A stretch of DNA of 64,000 nucleotides from Dyadobacter sp. CY347 (GTDB lineage: Bacteria; Bacteroidota; Bacteroidia; Cytophagales; Spirosomataceae): the NCBI RefSeq assembly GCF_021502655.1, contig NZ_JAKFFT010000004.1, positions 124,001-188,000 of the forward strand. Reading direction: 5' to 3'. Shown in pieces: positions 26,150 through 35,178 of this stretch (position 1 is the stretch's first letter; each line of letters begins with the position of its first letter). The translations under genes were made by a program, and so were the position numbers. The notes under the pieces were generated by a model. It worked only from the letters and a program-made list of their open reading frames with translations, was not told the origin of the DNA and made no database searches.

Positions 26150-27202
26150 ATGGACAACAGGGCGCGGGGCCGTGGGGCTGCTATCAATACCCATAACAAA
26201 TTTTTCAAGCATGAAATAGAATACATATCCGAAGATTGGCAGCAATGGGAAGAACCGGCGGTGAATCCTAAAACACAGTTTATCGAAGAGCATTCCAAAA
26301 CATTACTCAGCGTTTCGGATAGCCCGGATCTGGGTCATTTCCATTCGATTAATCCTTACCGGGGCTGCGAACACGGTTGCATTTATTGTTATGCCCGCAA
26401 TTCTCACGAGTATTGGGGCTATTCCGCAGGGCTGGATTTTGAAACGAAGATTATTGTTAAGAAAAACGCCCCGCAGCTGCTGGAAAAGATGTTTAATTCC
26501 AAAACCTGGGAGCCTAAGGTCATTCATTTTTCAGGAAACACGGATTGCTATCAGCCGGGAGAAAAGAAATACCGGTTAACCAGGCAAATGCTTGAAATCT
26601 GTCTGCGCTATCGGAATCCGGTGAGTGTTTTGACCAAGAATGCTTTGGTACTGAGGGATTTGGATGTGCTCGAAAAGCTCGCGAAGCTGAACCTCGTGCA
26701 TGGCGCCATTTCCATCACGTCGCTTAATGAAGACCTTCGCGGTGCACTGGAACCCCGGACCGTTACCGGAAAAAGAAGGTTACAGGTTGTAAAGGCCATG
26801 CACGAAGCAGGGGTGCCGATGGGCGTCATGACAGCGCCGATCATTCCGGGGCTGAATGACCACGAAATCCCGGCGATTGTGCAGGCCGCTGCCGAAAACG
26901 GCGCATTATGGGCGAATTATACGATCGTGAGACTGAATGGCGCCATTTCGACATTATTTGAAGAATGGATCCATCATCATTTTCCTGACCGCGCTGCAAA
27001 AGTTTTGAACCAGATTTCGGAATGCCACGGTGGCAATTTGAACGATTCCCAATTCGGGCACAGAATGGTAGGAGAAGGGAATTTTGCAGAGAACATCAGG
27101 CAACTTCACGCCCATGCCTGCCGCAAATATTTTAAAGATAAAGAGTTACCCGGACTTGATACAACCCAATTTATGCGGGCCGGGCAAATGCGTTTGTTTT
27201 GA
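26150..27202 (+). CDS. PA0069-family radical SAM protein (SplB-like)
   Basis: A 350-residue radical SAM enzyme. The cluster ligands are Cys73, Cys77 and Cys80 in NPYRGCEHGCIYCYA, matching the C-x3-C-x2-C rule. The remaining sequence (HFSGNTDCYQPGEKKYRLTR, then VLTKNALVLRD) is typical of the PA0069 family, distantly related to spore photoproduct lyase. The reaction is unknown for this family; a nucleic-acid repair or modification role is often suggested. The first start, MDNRARGRGAAI, fits the family. It ends 17 bp before the NamZ-type gene, so the two may be co-transcribed. Confidence 0.88.
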   Translation: MDNRARGRGAAINTHNKFFKHEIEYISEDWQQWEEPAVNPKTQFIEEHSKTLLSVSDSPDLGHFHSINPYRGCEHGCIYCYARNSHEYWGYSAGLDFETKIIVKKNAPQLLEKMFNSKTWEPKVIHFSGNTDCYQPGEKKYRLTRQMLEICLRYRNPVSVLTKNALVLRDLDVLEKLAKLNLVHGAISITSLNEDLRGALEPRTVTGKRRLQVVKAMHEAGVPMGVMTAPIIPGLNDHEIPAIVQAAAENGALWANYTIVRLNGAISTLFEEWIHHHFPDRAAKVLNQISECHGGNLNDSQFGHRMVGEGNFAENIRQLHAHACRKYFKDKELPGLDTTQFMRAGQMRLF

Positions 27203-27219
27203 AATTAATCCAAAGTCCA

Positions 27220-28488
27220 ATGAAATCAATTTCCACATGGCTATGCCTCACACTATGCATTTGCTTGTTCAGCAATTGCGTTAACTCTTCCTCTCAAAAG
27301 ACGCCCGCCTTAACAGAAGGCGATTCCTTAAATGTTGGTAAAAACACCATTTCGCCTGCCAAGTCGCCGGTTACGGGAGCGGATCAGGTTTCGGAATATC
27401 TGGATTATCTGAAAGGAAAAAAGATTGGAATATTGGTTAACCAGACTTCCATTATCGGAAAAACGCCGATTGTGGATAGCCTGGTGGCATTGGGTGTGAA
27501 TGTTGTGATGATATTCGGCCCGGAACACGGTTTTCGCGGAACGGCAAGCAATGGTGATAAAGTAAGCGACAGTGTGGATCCAAAAACAGGCATCCCCGCG
27601 ATTTCGCTGTACGGAAAGCAAAAAAAGCCTACTAAGGAACAAATGGCAGGCATTGACCTGATGATATTTGATATTCAGGACGTTGGGGCGCGCTTTTACA
27701 CTTATATCAATACATTAGGGCATGTCATGGAAGCCTGCGCCGAGACAAATAAGGAAATGCTGATTCTGGATCGCCCTAACCCGAACGGTTTTTTAGTGGA
27801 CGGCCCGATACTCGAAGATCAATTGCGCTCTGGCATTGGCATGTATAAAATTCCCATTGCGCATGGTTTGACGATTGCAGAATTGGCACAGATGATCAAC
27901 GGCGAGGGGTGGCTGCCCAATAAAATGCTGTGCAAATTGAAGATCATTAAAGTAGCCAATTATGATCACAAAACGCCCTATACATTGCCCATTATGCCTT
28001 CTCCAAACCTGAACACGCAGCAATCGGTGATGCTTTACCCGCACATTTGCATGTTTGAAGGCACCATCATAAGCCAGGGACGCGGGACTTATATGCCATT
28101 TACAGTGCTTGGTGCGCCTCTGCTGAAAGGGAAATTTGATTTCGTCTTTACGCCAAAAAGCATCAAAGGAATGAGCGAATCGCCATTGCATATGGACCAG
28201 GAATGTTTTGGGCATGATCTTCGGAAGTATGACATTGCCAAACTCGAAAAGTCCGGGAAGCTGCATCTCGCCTGGATCATGGATATGTATAAAGCGTATC
28301 CCGACAAAGCCCGGTTTTTTGACATGAGCCAAAGCAAGCAAATGGGCAGCTTCGACAAGTTAGCGGGCACAGAAAACCTTAAAAAGCAGATCATAGCAGG
28401 TGTTTCCGAAGAAGAAATCAGGAAAAGCTGGGAGCCGGGCTTGGGGAATTATAAGGATATGCGCAAAAAATATCTGCTTTATCCCTGA
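27220..28488 (+). CDS. NamZ-type (DUF1343) exo-beta-N-acetylmuramidase lipoprotein
   Basis: A 422-residue protein with a lipoprotein signal (lipobox LFSNC, Cys20), followed by the DUF1343 domain. Family segments include GILVNQTSIIG, VVMIFGPEHGFRG, DIQDVGARFYTYINTLGHVM and DRPNPNG. The founding characterised member, NamZ of Bacillus subtilis, removes terminal N-acetylmuramic acid from peptidoglycan fragments. Here the lipobox suggests anchoring in the inner or outer membrane and a role in cell-wall recycling. The frame opens seven codons earlier at 27199, inside the previous gene; the ATG at 27220 begins the signal. Its 3' end overlaps the convergent LysE gene by 10 bp. Confidence 0.88.
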   Translation: MKSISTWLCLTLCICLFSNCVNSSSQKTPALTEGDSLNVGKNTISPAKSPVTGADQVSEYLDYLKGKKIGILVNQTSIIGKTPIVDSLVALGVNVVMIFGPEHGFRGTASNGDKVSDSVDPKTGIPAISLYGKQKKPTKEQMAGIDLMIFDIQDVGARFYTYINTLGHVMEACAETNKEMLILDRPNPNGFLVDGPILEDQLRSGIGMYKIPIAHGLTIAELAQMINGEGWLPNKMLCKLKIIKVANYDHKTPYTLPIMPSPNLNTQQSVMLYPHICMFEGTIISQGRGTYMPFTVLGAPLLKGKFDFVFTPKSIKGMSESPLHMDQECFGHDLRKYDIAKLEKSGKLHLAWIMDMYKAYPDKARFFDMSQSKQMGSFDKLAGTENLKKQIIAGVSEEEIRKSWEPGLGNYKDMRKKYLLYP

Positions 28489-29126
28489 GTTTTGTAATGC
28501 TTTTTGTAAAATTTAAATGCTTGAAAAACGGCCAGTAGCAACATGATAGCCGGAAAGAAATGGTAAGCCAGCTGTGAGCTGAACCCGGAAGCTTTCTGGA
28601 AAAGTTGTTGGAAAAATAGAACAAAGACCATTATTCCGCTGAATGTGCCCGCTGATGTGCCTGTAACGTAAGCATACTTTCGCTTTCCTTTCACATGAAT
28701 CAGCTCTGCGTTGATCAGATACACATTCCAGCCAGTCCAGAAAGGGATTTGGATAAAATTGATCGTATTAAGAAAAAGCCCGAGGACCAATGGCGGATAG
28801 GCGACCAGAAAATGATTTGAAATGTTGCTGCCAGACGAATTAGCCGGTTCCGCGTAAAAGGACAATGCAATAAGAACAATGAATACAATCGAAAGCAACT
28901 CGGCCGCTTTTACTAATTTTTCATGATCCAGCAGCCATTGTGCTCCTTTAAGGGTTAGCAGGATCAGGAAAAATTCGATTGTTACCACGCCCAGCAAAAA
29001 GGAGATCAATGAGGGCAAGCCTTGTGTATCGAATATTTTGAGCGCCACAATGTTGATGTAGCCCATTGGTAATGAGCCTACTAAGCTTACAAGAAATCCA
29101 ACGCCCAAATTTTTCAGACTTTTCAT
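28479..29126 (-). CDS. LysE-family exporter
   Basis: A 215-residue integral membrane protein with about six hydrophobic segments and the LysE-type N-terminus (GFLVSLVGSLPMGYINIVALKI, here split over residues 10-31). Members export amino acids or related small molecules. It is the last gene of a tight minus-strand operon, 5 bp after the ATP-grasp gene. The substrate is not predictable from sequence, but the ATP-grasp neighbour raises the idea of a ligated amino-acid product. Confidence 0.8.
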   Translation of the reverse strand: MKSLKNLGVGFLVSLVGSLPMGYINIVALKIFDTQGLPSLISFLLGVVTIEFFLILLTLKGAQWLLDHEKLVKAAELLSIVFIVLIALSFYAEPANSSGSNISNHFLVAYPPLVLGLFLNTINFIQIPFWTGWNVYLINAELIHVKGKRKYAYVTGTSAGTFSGIMVFVLFFQQLFQKASGFSSQLAYHFFPAIMLLLAVFQAFKFYKKHYKTQG

Positions 29127-29131
29127 CTATT

Positions 29132-30175
29132 TCAAAAACTCTCTAATTTCCGCACGTGCCGGCTGTTTTGCCTGAACATTTCCAGGCCTTCCCGGAATTT
29201 CAAAAAAGGAAAGCCATTCCTGTAATTGATCATGCTGATCCTGAAAAGCATTCCGAAATGCCTGCTGATTTCCTTCCAGGCTGTAAAAATGGATTGTCCG
29301 GGATCGTAAATATGGGTAGGCTCGCTACCGGCGCCGTTAAGCTCGATGATGGAAATATTCCGTCCGATTTCCAGTTCGTCCCACGTGTCGTACTTAATGT
29401 CCAACCGGCCATAGTAGAAATGCGGAACCTGCGTGCAGAGCCGGTTTATGGTGTCCGTAAGCTGCTCCGTCGCCAAATGCGTTGCATTGATGAACCTTGA
29501 ACCTCTCGCGTGATTGCCATATGGAACCAGATTAACCATTTCGCCGCGTGCAGGAACATTCAGCAATTTTTCCCCATACATTTTAGCAAGCGCGCCCAAT
29601 TGTAAATGGTAACGAGGATTGCTTTCCACCAGATTTTTCAAACTCGATTTTCCGTCGCCGGTAACGATCAGATATTCCTTGGCGACGATTCCCGTAATTT
29701 TCCCTTTGCTTTGGCCTGGGTTACGGACGTAGAATATCCCTACTTCGTTGGGCAAGTCCACAAACTCCTGGATCAGAAAATTGAAATTGGCTTTATGGAA
29801 ATAGGCTAAAAGATCAGAATCGCTTTCCAGCTTTTGCACGGCCATTCCGCGCATTCCAATGTCGGGCTTCGCAATGAGGGGATAATGTAAACCTGCTTTG
29901 ATACAGCTTTCTTTGGCCGTTTCAAAAGCGTTGCCCAGCGTCACTAAAATGGTTTTAGGGTAAAATTGGGCAGGGATAATATCATAAATCTCCTTTTTCG
30001 ATTCCATTAAAAAACCGCCATTTCTGATGGACGGATTGGCTGCATTAAAGAAAAAAAATGACCGCGCCCTGAACGAATAATAGAACCAGACAAAATGCAT
30101 CGGAATGTAAACAATCCCGAATGGCCAGTATTCCCAATGCGTGATCTTATGAATCAGGAGTGATATTTTTTTCAA
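29132..30175 (-). CDS. ATP-grasp ligase-like protein
   Basis: A 347-residue protein. The N-terminal 50 residues are hydrophobic/aromatic (HWEYWPFGIVYIPMHFVWFY), then an ATP-grasp fold follows with KPDIGMRGMAV (ATP-binding), IQEFVDLPNEVGIFYVR, and the metal-binding end ISIIELNGAGSEP. It resembles D-Ala-D-Ala ligase and carbamoyl-phosphate-type ATP-grasp enzymes in fold, but it has no assigned substrate. The membrane-like N-terminus is unusual for a ligase. It lies 18 bp after the NRDE gene and 5 bp before the LysE gene. Confidence 0.75.
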   Translation of the reverse strand: MKKISLLIHKITHWEYWPFGIVYIPMHFVWFYYSFRARSFFFFNAANPSIRNGGFLMESKKEIYDIIPAQFYPKTILVTLGNAFETAKESCIKAGLHYPLIAKPDIGMRGMAVQKLESDSDLLAYFHKANFNFLIQEFVDLPNEVGIFYVRNPGQSKGKITGIVAKEYLIVTGDGKSSLKNLVESNPRYHLQLGALAKMYGEKLLNVPARGEMVNLVPYGNHARGSRFINATHLATEQLTDTINRLCTQVPHFYYGRLDIKYDTWDELEIGRNISIIELNGAGSEPTHIYDPGQSIFTAWKEISRHFGMLFRISMINYRNGFPFLKFREGLEMFRQNSRHVRKLESF

Positions 30176-30193
30176 AAAAGAAAAGTTAAATAA

Positions 30194-30895
30194 TTACAAA
30201 TGAGATGGAAACGACTCTTCTTCCAGCAGGTCGTAATGAAAGAGTTCTGCTTCATTCTGTTCAATAACGGTCTGCGTAATGCTGAAAGTTTTCATGATGT
30301 CGCTCCGGTTAATGACCAGTCCATTTTCCTCATTACCATTGCCTGCGTACATGTGGAAATGCTTCATATCCTCGGCATGAATGTCTTCCTTATCCGCCAG
30401 GAAATTCAGCAGCCATTGCTCTCTCTCTTCTTGTATTTCTTTTGCATAAAGTGTTGAGGAAGACCAGATGTGGTTTCCGTTTGCATTGAGCTTAATGGTC
30501 TCTTTTTTGACAAAATCCCAACGGAGCTGATAAAGATCTCCCTGCTGTAACAACACAATGGTAAATGGCTCAATACCAGTCAGATCGTAGGAATCCCAGC
30601 TCTCGATAGGCGAACGGCCGGTGATAATGTCGAGCAAAACCAGCCCCCGGCTTTTCGCGTAACTTCCTTTTGATATGTGCCGGCTTGCTGCGCCATTCAG
30701 CAAAACGCCTACATTGGCAGCCTCATCTACAGCAAACCAGGTCCCGCCAGCCTGAGGATCTTTTGGGAACGTTACCCGCTTACCATGAATGATATACGGC
30801 TGTAACGGCAGGGAGGCGGGCCGGTTCACATGCTCGTCGCGGTTTGACGTGATGATCGCTTTGCCATTCGCCCAAATGTAGGTTACTGTGCACAT
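30194..30895 (-). CDS. NRDE (TANGO2-like) family protein
   Basis: A 233-residue protein beginning MCTVTYIWANGK and containing the family motif TSNRDEHVNRP (about 17-27). Cys2 lies where Ntn-hydrolases have their nucleophile after Met removal, so an amidohydrolase-type fold is likely; the family includes eukaryotic TANGO2, whose biochemical role is still debated. Its start overlaps the end of the DinB gene by 13 bp, which suggests translational coupling. Confidence 0.82.
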   Translation of the reverse strand: MCTVTYIWANGKAIITSNRDEHVNRPASLPLQPYIIHGKRVTFPKDPQAGGTWFAVDEAANVGVLLNGAASRHISKGSYAKSRGLVLLDIITGRSPIESWDSYDLTGIEPFTIVLLQQGDLYQLRWDFVKKETIKLNANGNHIWSSSTLYAKEIQEEREQWLLNFLADKEDIHAEDMKHFHMYAGNGNEENGLVINRSDIMKTFSITQTVIEQNEAELFHYDLLEEESFPSHL

Positions 30896-31371
30896 TGCTT
30901 CTTGAATTCAATGGTAGAAGGCGCTACGCCAAAATTTTCGTGAACCTGCAAATCGCGCATGCTTACCGTCGCAACCTTGATCAGCGCCTGGTGGTGAATG
31001 CAATGTTCAAAATTGTACAGCAGTTCCCGATGATAGTTTGATTGAAGTGTAATGTGTTCGCCTGCCATTTGTTGGGTCAGGATAAGCTCCTTATCAGGCC
31101 TATGAATAGATTTTTTAACGTTTTCAATGCAATTCCTGGCGTAATCAGGCAATGTTTCGGTGAGCGGGTTGCGGCAGCGGCTGTCGTAATTGATCGTTCC
31201 CTCATCATATTGATTGATGAGGCATTCAAAAAGCTCAATGATATGCCTGGTATGCTGCCCGATGGTGGAACCGCTTAGTTCGGGACAAGGATATGTGTAC
31301 TGATCGGCTGAAACTTGACTTAGAAAATGATCGATTTCGTCCAAAGTGTGTCTTACTGCCTGGATGAGCAT
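30883..31371 (-). CDS. DinB/YfiT-fold protein (cytoplasmic)
   Basis: A 162-residue four-helix-bundle protein. The probable metal triad consists of a His in TIGQHTRHIIE (about 38-48) and two His residues in YNFEHCIHHQALIKV (about 119-133). It has no signal peptide, unlike the DinB-fold protein at 8500-9015. It is the first gene of the four-gene operon DinB-NRDE-ATP-grasp-LysE. The reaction is unknown; bacillithiol-type transferases are the best-known relatives. Confidence 0.75.
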   Translation of the reverse strand: MLIQAVRHTLDEIDHFLSQVSADQYTYPCPELSGSTIGQHTRHIIELFECLINQYDEGTINYDSRCRNPLTETLPDYARNCIENVKKSIHRPDKELILTQQMAGEHITLQSNYHRELLYNFEHCIHHQALIKVATVSMRDLQVHENFGVAPSTIEFKKQCAQ

Positions 31372-31453
31372 ACTAAAAAGCGGAGTTTAAAATTCGGAAT
31401 AGGACTTTGAGAACGTTCTATCTAAAATATTATTCCACACATTAAAACAACAT

Positions 31454-31493
31454 TAAAAAACAAAACATCCCAGGGACTGAATCCCGGGGATGT
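31454..31493 (-). terminator. Terminator in the 3' region of the LytTR regulator gene
   Basis: ACATCCC-A-GGGA (31465-31476) pairs with TCCC-G-GGGATGT (31482-31493), with one A/G mismatch and a 5-nt loop. On the minus strand it runs into TTTTGTTTTTT (31464-31454). It lies about 300 bp after the LytTR stop codon and ahead of the DinB operon. Confidence 0.75.
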
Positions 31494-31632
31494 CTAATTA
31501 TTCTCAACGATATTAAAATAAAAAAATACTAATGGTAATGATTTAGTTTAGGTTATATCGGCGCATAATGGTCGACGTTATGCAAAAAAATGTCAATTTT
31601 ATACCACTTACGTTTTTGCAAACTAAATGGAT

Positions 31633-31674
31633 GCCTGAACTTCAATTTTTTTTCTTAGCGGTTGAAGTTCAGGC
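31633..31674. repeat. 13-bp perfect inverted repeat with the T tract in the loop
   Basis: GCCTGAACTTCAA (31633-31645) and TTGAAGTTCAGGC (31662-31674) are exact complements. The 16-nt loop holds eight T on the plus strand, and there is no T tract after the stem on either strand. It is about 125 bp beyond the LytTR stop codon. Confidence 0.6.
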
Positions 31675-31799
31675 TTCTGTAACGAAATAATGATTATAAA
31701 ATAGAAGAGGGCTCTTACGTGATGTAATAATAATTCGTAGTTGTTTTGCCGACAAAATAATGGGGTGAAGCATTCATTTTCCGGGGTGAAAGTCGGAAA

Positions 31800-32534
31800 T
31801 CATGAGAATGTCTTCACACGGCTGAGCAGCTCGTTTCGGTTGTCATTCGTGATCGGAATTTCAATGTCATTGATCATCACATGAATGTAATTAATGGATG
31901 TAATGGCATTGAGGTTAATGATGAAGGACTTGTGAACGCGGAAGAAATAATTGGGAGGCAATTGCTGAAGCATGTTTTTCAATGTTTCGCGGATCGTATA
32001 TTTTTTCTTTTTGGTATGGAGTTCAAGGTAATTGTCGTCGCTGCGGATGTATAGAATGTCTGCCAGCAGGATTTTGGTAAACATATGCTTCTCTTTGATA
32101 AAAAGCGCGTCTTTAATCACCGTCGAATCTTGCTTTTCTTCCTGGTTGGATTCTCCCGCCAATGCCGCGAGGCGATAGTTGGTCAAAGCCAGCTTTACGG
32201 CTGTGTAGACGGTAATTTTCTGACAGGGTTTTTGCAGAAATGCATGCGGAGAAGCCTGCAAAGCCGCATTGACAATCGCAATGTCCTCATGACTTGAAAG
32301 GAACAGAAAAGGGATCTTAAAATTTTCCCGGATGTAATGCGCGAGATCAATCCCGGTTTGGTAACCGTTTATACTAATATCCAGAACCGCGAGATGAAAA
32401 ACCTTGCTGTTCAGAAGCTCAACAGCGGAGCTGTAATCTGTTGCGACATCATTCGCATCGTAACCGAAGCCATTAAGTAGATATTGAAGATGTTTTGCAA
32501 TAATCAGGTCGTCCTCAACAATTAAAATATTCAT
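31800..32534 (-). CDS. LytTR-type response regulator
   Basis: A 244-residue response regulator. The receiver domain (about 1-120) has the acidic residues of VEDDL near 7-9 and a probable phospho-Asp52 in AVLDISING. The C-terminal LytTR DNA-binding domain (about 145-244) has ILYIRSDDNYLELHT and FFRVHKSFIINLNAI. Such regulators commonly pair with LytS-type histidine kinases of the His_kinase family, but none is adjacent here. The gene stands alone with long flanking regions. Confidence 0.9.
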   Translation of the reverse strand: MNILIVEDDLIIAKHLQYLLNGFGYDANDVATDYSSAVELLNSKVFHLAVLDISINGYQTGIDLAHYIRENFKIPFLFLSSHEDIAIVNAALQASPHAFLQKPCQKITVYTAVKLALTNYRLAALAGESNQEEKQDSTVIKDALFIKEKHMFTKILLADILYIRSDDNYLELHTKKKKYTIRETLKNMLQQLPPNYFFRVHKSFIINLNAITSINYIHVMINDIEIPITNDNRNELLSRVKTFS

Positions 32535-32727
32535 TCTTGATGTTAAAATGGAGACCCGCGCCCGGAAAACCAGGGTATGAGCGCAAGGACAATGTTAGCG
32601 TTTTTATGATGCTTTAACTTTAAGTTAACCGTTGAGTAAGAATTCCAGTTTAATATACGAATTAGTTGGCAGTCGCGACCAAATTTTCCAAACAATTGAG
32701 TAACCGGTAGATACTATATGAAAATAT

Positions 32728-34077
32728 TTATTTCATTTCGCCTTCTCCCACCGTTACGTTTTTAGCTACTTTGTGCCTGCCTGTTGCCATATACAGAACG
32801 GTTACCAAGATCAGCCCTCCAAAAAACCATAAGCTCAGCACCACATTGTAATAAACAATCGCAATGAGGCACACTGTGGATAGTAACAGTGCAATAAGTG
32901 GAAAATAGGGGTAGGCCGGAACCGTAAACGGGCGTTCCAATTTGGGTTCTTTACGCCGAAGTTCAAAAAGCGCCACCATGCTGATCATGTACATGACAAC
33001 AGCTCCCAGTGCTGCCAGAATGATCACCTGATCGGTGGTCCCAAGTTTCAGCGCAACGCATCCCGCAATGCCGCCTGCGATCAATGCCCAGTGCGGCGTT
33101 TGAAATCTGGCATTTACATTTCCCAGAAACGACGGCAGCAAACCGGCCCTGGCTAATGCAAAGATCTGACGAGAGTAACCGATAATGGTGCCATGAAATG
33201 AAGCGATCAATCCAAATAATCCCAGGCTGGCGAAGAGCTGTGTAAGCGCACTGTCGCGGCCCAGCACAATCCCAAGCGCAGCGGGAAGCGGGTAATCGAT
33301 CTCGCTGAGCAGTCGCCAGTGTGCCACGCCGCCTGTAAAGATCATCACGGAAAGCGCCAGCACAACCAATGTAAGAATCCCGTAAATGTATCCTCTTGAA
33401 ATGGTCCGCTTAGGGTCTTCCACTTCTTCGGCTACCATGGCCACGCCTTCAATGGCCAGGTAAAACCAGATTGCAAACGGCAATGCGGCAAAAACGCCCG
33501 GCCAGCCAAAAGGCATCGGCTCGGTTACAAACGTTTCGTATGAGAAATGGGGCGCTACAATGCCAATGTAGATAAGCAGCTCACCAACGGCAAGCAGCGT
33601 TACCACCAGAGAAAACATAGCCGACTCCTTGATTCCCAGTAAATTAATCAGAATAAAAATCACATAACAGGCAAAAGCAACGTCCAGCACTTCCAGGGAC
33701 GGGTAAAGGAAATGGGCATAACTTCCCAGCGCAAACGCAATAGCGGGCGGCGTTACCAGAAATTCCACGAGGGTTGCATAACCGGCAATGAGACCGCCAA
33801 ACCAGCCAAAAGCTCTTTGTGAATACGAAAAAGGGCCACCGGCTTGCGGGATTGAGGTTGTCAGTTCGGTAAAGCTGTAAATAAATGTGACGTACATCAG
33901 CGTCACAACGAGGGTCGCGATCAGAAAACCCACAGTGCCTGAAACACCCCATCCATAGTTCCAGCCAAAATATTCACCGGAAATCACCAGCCCGACGGCA
34001 ATGGCCCAGAGGTGAATTGGTTTTAAAACTTTTTTGAGCGCGGTGCCGGACGCTGATGAGCTTTGATCGGAGGACAT
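32728..34077 (-). CDS. APC-superfamily permease, ethanolamine-permease type
   Basis: A 449-residue transporter with about twelve hydrophobic segments. The first segment with LWAIAVGLVISGEYFGWNYG, and the later SFHGTIIGYSRQIFALARAG, are typical of ethanolamine permeases within the APC superfamily. It should import ethanolamine or a similar amine by cation symport. No ethanolamine ammonia-lyase or eut genes are present in the window. It lies 109 bp downstream of a phosphodiesterase-like gene on the same strand, a possible source of ethanolamine from phospholipid headgroups. Confidence 0.8.
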   Translation of the reverse strand: MSSDQSSSASGTALKKVLKPIHLWAIAVGLVISGEYFGWNYGWGVSGTVGFLIATLVVTLMYVTFIYSFTELTTSIPQAGGPFSYSQRAFGWFGGLIAGYATLVEFLVTPPAIAFALGSYAHFLYPSLEVLDVAFACYVIFILINLLGIKESAMFSLVVTLLAVGELLIYIGIVAPHFSYETFVTEPMPFGWPGVFAALPFAIWFYLAIEGVAMVAEEVEDPKRTISRGYIYGILTLVVLALSVMIFTGGVAHWRLLSEIDYPLPAALGIVLGRDSALTQLFASLGLFGLIASFHGTIIGYSRQIFALARAGLLPSFLGNVNARFQTPHWALIAGGIAGCVALKLGTTDQVIILAALGAVVMYMISMVALFELRRKEPKLERPFTVPAYPYFPLIALLLSTVCLIAIVYYNVVLSLWFFGGLILVTVLYMATGRHKVAKNVTVGEGEMK

Positions 34078-34186
34078 GCAGGATAGGTTGGTGAATCAGA
34101 AAACAATACAATATAACCTATAACTCCTCAAACGCCATTCGATACTATCGAAAATTATAAAAATGCCTAAATTTTATTTTGAAATG

Positions 34187-34972
34187 TCAGCGCGGGGCAG
34201 TTCTCAGGTAATCGCCCATTTCCCTCACTTTGTCGGTGTTCAGATAATCCACACCCAAAACCATCATGATCTTCCAGGAATTAATATTGTCGGGAGTCGC
34301 CCAGAGCCGCATTTTTTTACCAAGATCATGCGTTTGTTTAATCACTTTCTGAATGGCTTTTTTGTCTTTTTCGGGAATAGGGCCTTCTCCGTTCCATTTT
34401 GAATACTTTCCAAACCCCTGACTGATCAGGCCGATGCGTTTGAGCTGGTCGGGCGTGTAAGTGATCTCTGGACGGCCATCAAAAAATATGAAATCGGGAT
34501 ATTTTTCAAAATACGTGGGATCGGGCGTGTTGCCGCTGACGACGATCATCAGGTTGCCGCTTGGGGCCAAAAGTTGCTTATGCGGTTCAAGTTCTTTCAC
34601 CAGCGCCGCCAGCGTTTCCGTGGCGCCGGTTTTTAAATCGATCAAAAATTGAAGCGGGACATCTTTTTGCGGATAGATGCTGCCGCCGTTCTTTTCAATT
34701 CGGGCCAGGATAGGCTGAATGTAAAGCGTATGTAATGTTCTTTTTGGATGAATATCTTTGAGGTTGTGCGCAACGAAAAGCGTATCATTCACCAAAAACA
34801 AATCCGCTTCAATGGAGCCGAACTGCTGATCGATGGCATCGTGAAATGCGCCGCGCCGTTCATAATCATTGTGCGAATGCGCCTGCGCCGTGGTGTAAGC
34901 TTTAATGTCCTGAGCGTCCAACATCCTGACAGAAAGCAGCATGAGGACGAGTAGTGTAATGTTTTTTTTCAT
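34187..34972 (-). CDS. Exported PI-PLC/GDPD-like phosphodiesterase
   Basis: A 261-residue protein with a signal peptide (about 1-20, ending MLDAQ). The TIM-barrel of the phosphatidylinositol-specific phospholipase C / glycerophosphodiester phosphodiesterase superfamily is indicated by AHSHNDYERRGAFHDAI (catalytic His), GSIEADLFLVNDTLFVAHN (metal Glu/Asp and second His) and the C-terminal LRLWATPDN-like segment. It should cleave a phosphodiester in the periplasm; the precise lipid or glycerophosphodiester is unknown. The frame extends 40 codons upstream, but the ATG at 34970-34972 starts the signal peptide. Confidence 0.82.
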   Translation of the reverse strand: MKKNITLLVLMLLSVRMLDAQDIKAYTTAQAHSHNDYERRGAFHDAIDQQFGSIEADLFLVNDTLFVAHNLKDIHPKRTLHTLYIQPILARIEKNGGSIYPQKDVPLQFLIDLKTGATETLAALVKELEPHKQLLAPSGNLMIVVSGNTPDPTYFEKYPDFIFFDGRPEITYTPDQLKRIGLISQGFGKYSKWNGEGPIPEKDKKAIQKVIKQTHDLGKKMRLWATPDNINSWKIMMVLGVDYLNTDKVREMGDYLRTAPR

Positions 34973-35178
34973 GGAAAGTGGTGGGGTTGCCAGTCGGAAA
35001 ATTAAGTAATTATATGGTCTCAAACACATTGTTTGGGCGTTTGATTTCATGCAGGAGAATTTTCTACGGGAAACTTGCATTTTATTGAACAAAATTTCAA
35101 CGGTTGGCAGGATGCGTTGAGAATATCATTATTTTAGCCAACTTATTACACAATGAATCTTTGCCAATCAGCGCTTGC

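Larger units (their letters stand above)
31372..31799. other. 428-bp intergenic region with three inverted repeats, no gene seen
   Basis: The region is AT-rich and holds a terminator-like hairpin (31465-31493), a 6-bp inverted repeat GCATAA/TTATGC around a GTCGAC centre (31563-31583), and a 13-bp perfect inverted repeat (31633-31674). No open frame longer than a few dozen codons has coding character. It could carry a small RNA or just the long 3' region of the LytTR gene. Confidence 0.6.

Noticed and set aside
27793..28341. 182-codon minus-strand frame inside the NamZ-type gene
   Set aside because: Antisense to a gene with a clear lipobox and family motifs; no independent support.
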